Part shown: positions 1 through 4,534 of the stretch, one piece after another
Numbering within the stretch: the stretch's first letter is position 1
Layout of the letters: each line of letters starts with the position of its first letter
NCBI GenBank assembly: GCA_028707415.1
Contig: JAQWBC010000089.1
Location: 1 to 5,269 of the forward strand
Length of the DNA: 5,269 bases
Direction of reading: 5' to 3'
Source of the DNA: Candidatus Izemoplasmatales bacterium
GTDB lineage: Bacteria; Bacillota_I; Bacilli_A; Izemoplasmatales; Hujiaoplasmataceae
Made by a program: the position numbers and the translations under genes
The notes under the pieces: model-generated
Seen by the model: only the letters and a program-made list of their open reading frames with translations
Database searches by the model: none
What the model was told of the DNA's origin: nothing

Positions 1-57
1 AGATAATTGGGGAAACAACATCACCAATTCCTGAATCGTAGCAGTTTAGCGGTAATA

Positions 58-93
58 ATTAGTAATGATTGGATAATGCAATTGATTACTAAT
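58..93. repeat. AT-rich inverted repeat upstream of the GlsB-family gene
   Basis: ATTAGTAAT at 58-66 is the exact reverse complement of ATTACTAAT at 85-93. An additional ATT/AAT pairing (68-70 with 80-82) extends the stem after small bulges, leaving a 9-base loop. There is no GC-rich stem and no following T-run, so it is not an intrinsic terminator. It could be an operator for a dimeric regulator of the downstream membrane-protein genes, or a chance palindrome in AT-rich DNA. I could not identify a convincing sigma-A promoter in 1-209, nor any coding sequence there. Confidence 0.35.
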
Positions 94-158
94 CAGTAAA
101 ACCTCTTTGTTTTATGTATCAAAGAAAATAATTGGAGAACGTTTAATATCGTTAGATC

Positions 159-180
159 CGGCCTCGAGAAAAAACGGCCG
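159..180 (+). promoter_or_regulatory. GC-rich hairpin in the leader of the GlsB-family gene
   Basis: CGGCC at 159-163 pairs with GGCCG at 176-180 around a 12-base A-rich loop, 16 bases before the Shine-Dalgarno sequence (197-204). It is a GC-rich patch in otherwise AT-rich DNA. It may be a 5' UTR stem affecting mRNA stability or a protein site. A weak terminator role is unlikely because no T-run follows. The function is inferred only from position. Confidence 0.35.
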
Positions 181-209
181 CAGAAAGAAATTTTGGAAGG
201 AGGTATAAC

Positions 210-467
210 ATGTATATTTTATATTGGATTATCTTTGGCGCTATTGTCGGATGGATTGCCAGCATAATTACTCACGATAATGCTCGAATGGGTCTCATTG
301 CCAATATTATCGTTGGTCTCATTGGATCGGCCATCGGTGGTGCAATTGCCACTCTATGTAACTTGGCTACAATCGGTTCATTTAGTTTTTGGGGATTTGT
401 CTTTGCAATTTTAGGATCGTGTATTTTATTATGGATTTTGAATTGGTTTCGTCGAAAACATCGTTAG
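210..467 (+). CDS. GlsB/YeaQ/YmgE-family (transglycosylase-associated) small membrane protein
   Basis: This 85-residue integral membrane protein matches the GlsB/YeaQ/YmgE family, historically called transglycosylase-associated proteins. The usual family length is about 80-90 residues, so it is complete. Three hydrophobic segments are visible, at about 2-21, 28-50 and 57-79. They include the Gly-rich family signature: GAIVGWIAS at 10-18 and GLIANIIVGLIGSAIGGAIA at 28-47. The basic tail RRKHR lies at 81-85. Members are often linked to general or envelope stress responses, and in some Gram-positives sit with Asp23-type alkaline shock proteins, but the biochemical role is unknown. The start is fixed by a perfect AAGGAGGT at 197-204, five bases before ATG. 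A second membrane-protein gene follows 42 bases downstream with no terminator between, so the two are probably co-transcribed. Confidence 0.88.
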   Translation: MYILYWIIFGAIVGWIASIITHDNARMGLIANIIVGLIGSAIGGAIATLCNLATIGSFSFWGFVFAILGSCILLWILNWFRRKHR

Positions 468-509
468 TTTTAGAAATAGATTCTGTATTTAATTTTGAAG
501 GGAGCATTT

Positions 510-986
510 ATGAAAAACAATAAATTATTTAATCAATTATTCATCGGCTTAGTTTTAATAATAGGACTTATAGCAACATTCATGTTGTTGTTACCAGCCA
601 TGGCGTTTCCTGATTCGGATTCAACATTTACGGGATATGAAATTGTTTTTGGAACTGAATTTGCCAACTTGGGAGGGTTTGTCACAGGAAACATCGTTGC
701 GAGCATTTGGGGCGTTTTGGCTTACACGCTTCCGCTAATTGCAGCTTTTGTTGCTATTTTCGTCAAAAAGGGATCAATTATTGCCGTTATTCTTTTTGCT
801 CTTAGTGCGGCCTTACTATTGACGATGCCTGATTATACGATAACAACCGTCACCATTTTAAATAACACATCCGAAATTGATGTTGAGTGGGTGCGGTCTT
901 ACGGAGTTATCATCGCTTCAATCTGTTCATTTGTTGGAATCATTTTGACTTTGTTCAAATCGTTAACTTATACACAGAACGTCTAA
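510..986 (+). CDS. Hypothetical four-helix membrane protein
   Basis: I do not recognise a family. The 158-residue product has four predicted membrane segments, at about 10-31, 61-85, 89-107 and 130-150. The positive-inside rule puts the N-terminus (MKNNK), the KK at 86-87 and K150 in the cytoplasm. That leaves two external loops, 32-60 and 108-129, which are acidic or polar; the second holds NNTSEIDVEW. No catalytic motif or export signal other than TM1 is seen. The start is taken as ATG at 510, because GAAGGGAG at 497-504 sits five bases upstream; an in-frame TTG at 495 would overlap that site and has no ribosome binding site of its own. It lies 42 bases after the GlsB-family gene on the same strand and is probably in the same operon. 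A role in the cell envelope is plausible but unproven. Confidence 0.75.
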   Translation: MKNNKLFNQLFIGLVLIIGLIATFMLLLPAMAFPDSDSTFTGYEIVFGTEFANLGGFVTGNIVASIWGVLAYTLPLIAAFVAIFVKKGSIIAVILFALSAALLLTMPDYTITTVTILNNTSEIDVEWVRSYGVIIASICSFVGIILTLFKSLTYTQNV

Positions 987-1104
987 AAAAAAATAATCTC
1001 TTTTTTTGGGTGCTCGGATGATTATTTCATTATTGGAATACAAGCTCTTTATATCGCAATAAGTGCTATTAGTCTTAACATATTAAATAAATAATAACTT
1101 ATAT
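987..1104 (+). other. Non-coding 3' region of the membrane-protein operon
   Basis: No coding sequence is seen. AAATAATC at 991-998 is the reverse complement of GATTATTT at 1020-1027, enclosing a T-run and a long loop. A second imperfect stem pairs AGC 1043-1045 and CTT/AT 1047-1052 with ATAAG 1059-1063 and GCT 1065-1067. Neither has the compact GC-rich stem plus T-run of a good terminator. They may be 3' UTR structure ahead of the real terminator at 1105-1131. Confidence 0.35.
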
Positions 1105-1131
1105 AAACACGACTTCCGGGTCGTGTTTTTT
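1105..1131 (+). terminator. Intrinsic terminator of the membrane-protein operon
   Basis: AAACACGAC at 1105-1113 pairs perfectly with GTCGTGTTT at 1120-1128 around the loop TTCCGG, and T residues continue to 1131. It lies about 120 bases after the stop of the four-helix protein gene. It insulates the riboswitch-controlled unit, whose promoter begins at 1209, from read-through. Confidence 0.88.
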
Positions 1132-1208
1132 GCCATTTTATGTTAATTTAAAAATATAAATCGATCAAATTAAAGGTTAAAACTCTGAAAGAAAAACATG
1201 GTCAACTA

Positions 1209-1237
1209 TTGACAAACATAAATCATAACTATATAAT
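1209..1237 (+). promoter_or_regulatory. Consensus sigma-A promoter for the riboswitch unit
   Basis: TTGACA at 1209-1214 and TATAAT at 1232-1237 are both exact consensus hexamers, separated by the optimal 17 bases. Transcription would start at about 1244, a few bases before the riboswitch aptamer. Such a strong, apparently constitutive promoter suggests that control is exerted downstream by the riboswitch rather than at initiation. Confidence 0.92.
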
Positions 1238-1244
1238 ATACATG

Positions 1245-1320
1245 TTAATAGCAAAGTTGGTGAAAGCCAGCGACGCAAAACTAGAGGGCCTTCGATACTG
1301 ATGGCAGCCAGTTGCCGTTG
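1245..1320 (+). promoter_or_regulatory. c-di-GMP-I (GEMM-I) riboswitch aptamer
   Basis: The sequence carries the GEMM-I hallmarks in order. GCAAA lies at 1251-1255. A tetraloop stem pairs 1256-1261 with 1266-1271 around GAAA 1262-1265. The invariant GACGCAAA is at 1272-1279. A receptor-side helix closes GCC 1288-1290 on GGC 1303-1305, followed by GGCAGCCAGTTGCCG at 1303-1317. By alignment to the Vibrio cholerae Vc2 aptamer (established structure), G20 corresponds to G1251, A47 to A1278 and C92 to C1315. G at position 20 and C at 92 favour c-di-GMP; the cGAMP-preferring GEMM-Ib variants carry A at position 20. The receptor loop is the part I can align least exactly. The aptamer sits between a strong promoter and a terminator hairpin, upstream of a secreted-protein gene. 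Confidence 0.93.
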
Positions 1321-1349
1321 TCATAAAATGACAAAGGCATTTTTATTTT
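1314..1349 (+). terminator. Riboswitch expression-platform terminator (c-di-GMP ON switch)
   Basis: GCC 1314-1316 pairs with GGC 1336-1338, and TTGTCA 1318-1323 pairs with TGACAA 1329-1334, with one G/A mismatch between the two stems and the loop TAAAA. The stem is followed by a T-rich tract (TTTTTATTTT, 1340-1349). The left arm overlaps the aptamer's 3' end and includes C1315, the equivalent of the ligand-contacting C92. Terminator and ligand-bound aptamer should therefore be mutually exclusive, so bound c-di-GMP would permit read-through into the gene at 1397. The ON direction is inferred from this overlap. Confidence 0.8.
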
Positions 1350-1396
1350 ACAGACGATTATTCGTATGACGCTCACTATAAAAAGGAGATTTAAAC

Positions 1397-2881
1397 ATGA
1401 AATCATTGAAAAAGAAAGTGATTTTGTCTGCTTTTGTCCTTGGTTTTTCCCTTCTGACAGCGTTCGGTTCGACATATGCTTGGTTCACCGTGTCCAATAC
1501 GGTGACTATCAATTCCATCGAATTGAATGTCTCAACATCGCCTTCGTTACTTATTCGTGTATATGATGAGGATGCATATTATTTTGTCGGAGCGATTGGG
1601 GCAAGCAATATCATGAATATCGATGGAACAACTGCTTACAGTTACATTTCTTTACCATCACCACACTACGTTGAATATACTCCATCATATACGATTTCGG
1701 GGGTAAATCTTGTTCTTGGAGCCGATATCATTGTTACTGATGTCGAGAATTCGACCGAGTATCATTATGCGGGAGATGCGGGAATTAGTGATATTCTTAA
1801 TAATGCGAATGAAGTCATCTTTGACTATGTGACTGACCATTTTGAAAACGTCACTTCCGAGACATCATATACACTTGAAGATATGGATTTGACAGCAGGA
1901 TTTGATTATCGACTTGTGAATGAGATTGACGTGGAAATAATTAATGAAGAAGATCTTTATGACACCCTGCCACTTGCTAAAACAGGAGCTGGTTTATACG
2001 ATGCGACAACATATAAAAACTATCTTGAGTCTGCTGATTTCTTATCCACTTCACTCTACGCTAATCTCAATACATGGAGACTTCAACCAGTTACAGCAGT
2101 AAATTCGGCATACACTGACGCCAACGGATTCGCACTGAAACGGTTTTGGTCGCCAAACCATGACTCTACCAGAATTCTTGATCCAATTATTGCTATAACC
2201 GATATTAATGACACTTCTGGTCGTGTTATTGAACTTAAACTGTGGGTTTTTTCACAGGGAACTACTAATTATGAACTCTACCTCTCGGATCTTGACATTG
2301 TTGCGGGAGTGAACTCATTATTCGTTCAAGATAATTCCGTCAATGCAACGCGCATTTCGGTCACTTCAGGATCGACATCACTTATATATGGAAATAGCGT
2401 TGATTATGATTTCGATTATCTACAAGGATCGGTAGGGTATGCAGATTACACGATTGATTATACTGATATCGCCATTGACGAAGCTACCGCTGATTCTGAT
2501 AATACTCTATATTACTGGTTTGGAGCAACGGGCTTATCTGATATCATGTTGACTGGCGATAACACTATCGTCTATGCTTATCATGATGATGCCACCGATT
2601 ATTTCACCGATGTAACACTTGCTAGATTCACTTATTTGGCTAATCGCGGACTAATAACTGAGGGTCAGTTTAATCGTATCGAAGATATTAACGCCACATT
2701 TGCCCCAACGGTTAACACGCTTAACGGTAATTCCGAAATCATTAGTTCGTTTGCCGGTAACACCCCAATGCTTATTACTATTCGAGTCTACATCGAGGGC
2801 TGGGACGCTGAGGCTAACAATAACATTATCGCTGCGAATATGACGATTTCTCTTGCATTATCGATTGGACCAATCGACTAA
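1397..2881 (+). CDS. Secreted surface/matrix-type protein with SipW/TasA-like signal peptide
   Basis: The 494-residue protein begins with a classic signal peptide: KKK at 5-7, a hydrophobic core at 8-23, then STYAWFTVSNT at 25-35. The YA-WF junction with likely cleavage after A28 resembles SipW-processed TasA/camelysin-type proteins. The mature part contains no cysteine. It is acidic, rich in Asp, Tyr, Thr and Asn, and looks beta-rich. A 13-residue motif occurs three times, at 61-73, 122-134 and 372-384. Residues 278-292 (IELKLWVFSQGTTNY) and the C-terminal stretch 459-470 (LITIRVYIEGWD) look like core beta-strands. No LPXTG anchor or C-terminal membrane helix is seen, so it is released or assembles outside. 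ATG 1397 is preceded by AAGGAG at 1383-1388. It is a single-gene unit under the c-di-GMP riboswitch, which points to a biofilm, adhesin or fibre role. Family and function are inferred; no processing peptidase gene is in the window. Confidence 0.85.
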   Translation: MKSLKKKVILSAFVLGFSLLTAFGSTYAWFTVSNTVTINSIELNVSTSPSLLIRVYDEDAYYFVGAIGASNIMNIDGTTAYSYISLPSPHYVEYTPSYTISGVNLVLGADIIVTDVENSTEYHYAGDAGISDILNNANEVIFDYVTDHFENVTSETSYTLEDMDLTAGFDYRLVNEIDVEIINEEDLYDTLPLAKTGAGLYDATTYKNYLESADFLSTSLYANLNTWRLQPVTAVNSAYTDANGFALKRFWSPNHDSTRILDPIIAITDINDTSGRVIELKLWVFSQGTTNYELYLSDLDIVAGVNSLFVQDNSVNATRISVTSGSTSLIYGNSVDYDFDYLQGSVGYADYTIDYTDIAIDEATADSDNTLYYWFGATGLSDIMLTGDNTIVYAYHDDATDYFTDVTLARFTYLANRGLITEGQFNRIEDINATFAPTVNTLNGNSEIISSFAGNTPMLITIRVYIEGWDAEANNNIIAANMTISLALSIGPID

Positions 2882-2904
2882 CGATATACTCACTATAAAA
2901 AAAA

Positions 2905-2937
2905 TCCGACTTTGGCAAACCAAAGTCGTTTTTTTTT
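2905..2937 (+). terminator. Strong intrinsic terminator after the secreted-protein gene
   Basis: CGACTTTGG at 2907-2915 pairs perfectly with CCAAAGTCG at 2920-2928 around the loop CAAA, followed by nine T residues at 2929-2937. An A-run at 2897-2904 precedes the stem, so on the minus strand the hairpin is also followed by a T-run. It could stop read-through from the convergent phosphatase gene too. Confidence 0.95.
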
Positions 2938-3025
2938 GGGTGATTTCAAGAATCCAGTCATATATTATGTAATGGGTCTCGATTAATCGATTATAATAAA
3001 AAAAATATAAATAGGATTGGACATT

Positions 3026-3074
3026 ATAAAAGAGTTAATAAACACCGCTCAATGTGTCTATTAACGTCTTTTAT
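3026..3074 (-). terminator. Long imperfect hairpin, possible terminator of the phosphatase gene
   Basis: ATAAAAGA 3026-3033, GTTAATA 3034-3040 and ACAC 3042-3045 pair with GTGT 3054-3057, TATTAAC 3059-3065 and TCTTTTAT 3067-3074. There is one A/C mismatch, one bulged G and an 8-base loop. On the minus strand the 3' arm reads TCTTTTAT, so it could terminate the phosphatase mRNA, whose stop lies 31 bases away. The stem is AT-rich and the T-run is short, so it is a weak terminator. It may work together with the bidirectional hairpin at 2905-2937. Confidence 0.5.
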
Positions 3075-3104
3075 TGCAAAATCACCAGAAATACTATTAA
3101 GTAT

Positions 3105-3932
3105 TTACATGGGATTATTGTGAAACAATTCCGCAAGAATCTTTATGGAGGAAATTACATAATCTGGTTGGATTGAGCTCGAAATAATGTCTTCTAGTTT
3201 TGATTCTCCGGACAAGACGGCGATTGTTGTAACTTTGGCGTTTATCCCGCTTTGGATATCTGTATATATCCGATCGCCAACGACGACGGCATCGGTAGGT
3301 AGAAATCCCGAGCGACTAATGGCCTCGAGAATAATAAAAGGGTCGGGTTTTCCAATGAAATGGGGCATTTTTCCGGTTGAATGCTTAAGCATTTCCGCCA
3401 TCGCTCCACAGTCGGGAACGAATCCATAATGAACAGGACATACATAATCAGGATTTGTAGCAAGATAGGGAAGATCATTTCTAAGTAATCGAGTGACATC
3501 ACAGAGTTTCTGATAGGTAAGTTCGGTGTCATAACCGAGAACTACGACTTCAATTCCAGCTTCCGAGTCAGTGGTAACATCAATTCCGGATGCTAACAAT
3601 TCTTTAATTAAGGATTTGGTTCCCATGCAGTATACTTTTTTACCAAAGTGATGCTTTTTCAAGTAGAGTGCCATTCCCATTGAAGATGTGAAGAAATCGT
3701 CGCAGGAGGCAGATATTCCAATTGATGTTAATTTTTTTACATAGTCTTCTACAGAACGGGAAGAATTGTTTGTAATGTATATGGCTTTTCCATGATGGTT
3801 ATTAATTTCTTGAAGCAGGGTTAAAGCTCCGTCCATTAAGATATGGTCAAGATATATTGTACCGTCCATATCAAGAAGAAAAAGACGTTTTATAAGAAGT
3901 GGCTCTAATGGTTTTCCTAAGATATCAGTCAT
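3105..3932 (-). CDS. HAD-superfamily subfamily IIA phosphatase (NagD/YutF type)
   Basis: This cytoplasmic Mg2+-dependent phosphatase of the haloacid dehalogenase superfamily hydrolyses phosphomonoesters through an aspartyl-phosphate. All four motifs are present in its 275 residues. Motif I is DMDGTIY at 21-27, with nucleophile D21 and acid/base D23. Motif II is TNNSS at 54-58. Motif III is the Lys in GKPDP (K195). Motif IV is GDRIYTDI at 219-226, with D220 and D225. The long insert between motifs II and III is the C2A cap, and with DMDGTIY and TNNSS it defines subfamily IIA (NagD, YutF, AraL, p-nitrophenylphosphatase). Length fits the family. The substrate cannot be read from sequence; sugar phosphates, nucleotides and glycerol or glycolate phosphates are all known for relatives. 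The start at 3932 has AAAGGGGAA (minus strand, 3949-3941) about nine bases upstream. It is transcribed alone, convergent to the secreted-protein gene. Confidence 0.93.
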   Translation of the reverse strand: MTDILGKPLEPLLIKRLFLLDMDGTIYLDHILMDGALTLLQEINNHHGKAIYITNNSSRSVEDYVKKLTSIGISASCDDFFTSSMGMALYLKKHHFGKKVYCMGTKSLIKELLASGIDVTTDSEAGIEVVVLGYDTELTYQKLCDVTRLLRNDLPYLATNPDYVCPVHYGFVPDCGAMAEMLKHSTGKMPHFIGKPDPFIILEAISRSGFLPTDAVVVGDRIYTDIQSGINAKVTTIAVLSGESKLEDIISSSIQPDYVISSIKILAELFHNNPM

Positions 3933-3962
3933 ATAGTTACTTCCCCTTTGTTTCTCCTTATA

Positions 3963-3971
3963 ATTATACCA
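3963..3971 (-). promoter_or_regulatory. Extended -10 promoter for the phosphatase gene
   Basis: Read on the minus strand, 3971-3963 is TGGTATAAT: a consensus TATAAT with the TGn extension that can replace a good -35. The hexamer 17 bases upstream (CGATTA) is a poor -35. Transcription would begin near 3956, giving a leader of about 24 bases that includes the ribosome binding site. Confidence 0.6.
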
Positions 3972-4454
3972 TTATTCAGCATTTATAATCGTATTTTTGT
4001 TGGTTCAGACAAATAACAAACGATTGCTTATTTGAATATGCTATAGTGCGCAGGCTTTAATACTAATAATTTTTTAGCATTTATTATTTTATTTTAATGA
4101 TGCTTGTCGAAGCAATTAATGTCAATCGGTTTGGTATTATTTTCTATCACATTAATTAATGGTGAATTTGGTGGTTACCCCAATATTTTTAAAGCGTTTT
4201 CGTTAAATGTTGATTTTATTAAATAGAAAATGTTTACATTGTTATTTTTTAAAACGGCTAAAATTAGCTGTTTATTGCGATAATTTGTCAGTAAATTATA
4301 AAATTGTTGTTGTATTGCTTTTATAATCAACATTCATCAATCAACAACTATGCATAACCATAAAACTAATACTTGATTATAAGGTTGATGATATGCCGAT
4401 CATTTATATGTTATTCTTTATATATTTCATATTCAGATTTTAAGTGCGTTTTAG
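3972..4454. other. AT-rich intergenic region with several inverted repeats
   Basis: No convincing gene is found here. Visible structures are listed in order. TCAC/GTGA flanks the palindrome ATTAATTAAT near 4150. A 9-bp hairpin pairs AAACGGCTA 4252-4260 with TAGCTGTTT 4265-4273 around AAAT. GTTGTTG 4306-4312 plus ATTG 4314-4317 pairs with CAAT 4338-4341 plus CAACAAC 4342-4348. TTATAATCAA 4321-4330 is the exact reverse complement of TTGATTATAA 4373-4382. The last two are mutually exclusive as hairpins. A 16-codon ORF (4393-4443) is discussed in the findings. The stretch could hold a small RNA or regulatory sites, but nothing matches a known RNA class that I recognise. Confidence 0.4.
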
Positions 4455-4483
4455 TTGTTTGAGCGATGGCGATATGGTATATT
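4455..4483 (+). promoter_or_regulatory. Extended -10 promoter for the UV endonuclease gene
   Basis: TTGTTT at 4455-4460 and TATATT at 4478-4483 are spaced by 17 bases, and TGG at 4475-4477 gives an extended -10. Transcription would start near 4490, leaving a leader of about 45 bases before the ATG at 4535. No LexA-type operator was recognised around it. Confidence 0.65.
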
Positions 4484-4534
4484 AAACCCATGAGTTTACC
4501 TTCATTTTTAGGATGTTTTCTCAGGGAGGGTGCT

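Noticed and set aside
151..181. Cluster of restriction-site-like strings (CTCGAG, CGGCCG) suggesting a cloning linker.
   Set aside because: The surrounding sequence is continuous, natural-looking leader DNA with no vector sequence; six-base palindromes alone do not show an artefact.
495..509. TTG start at 495 for the four-helix membrane protein.
   Set aside because: It overlaps the ribosome binding site GAAGGGAG, which is correctly spaced for ATG 510, and has no ribosome site of its own.
1001..1012. TTTTTTTGGGTG occurs here and again at 2931-2942, both just after gene ends.
   Set aside because: It is a T-run plus five bases. The second copy is the T-tract of a terminator, and the first lacks a good stem. 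This is not enough for a repeat family.
1372..1384. CTCACTATAAAAA before the secreted-protein gene, repeated exactly at 2889-2901 after it; both resemble the core of a phage T7 promoter.
   Set aside because: The T7 match stops at 9-10 bases; the upstream TAATACGA part and the GGG start are missing. A 13-base repeat within about 5 kb of AT-rich DNA can occur by chance, and there are no other signs of a mobile element or target duplication.
1281..1566. Short frames at 1281-1475 (minus) and 1366-1566 (plus).
   Set aside because: They overlap the riboswitch, the ribosome site and the signal-peptide region of the secreted protein, and have no ribosome sites or recognisable product.
2979..2990. 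Twelve-base palindrome TCGATTAATCGA.
   Set aside because: It lies between two convergent genes, where an operator is unlikely, and is too short and AT-rich to call.
3187..3532. Reading frames on both strands within the phosphatase gene.
   Set aside because: They are shadows of the HAD-IIA gene, whose four motifs are complete in its own frame, and they show no family resemblance or ribosome site.
4490..4534. In-frame ATG at 4490, which would add 15 residues to the UV endonuclease.
   Set aside because: There is no ribosome site before it, it falls at the predicted transcription start, and UvdE-family proteins begin near the MNIGYA motif.
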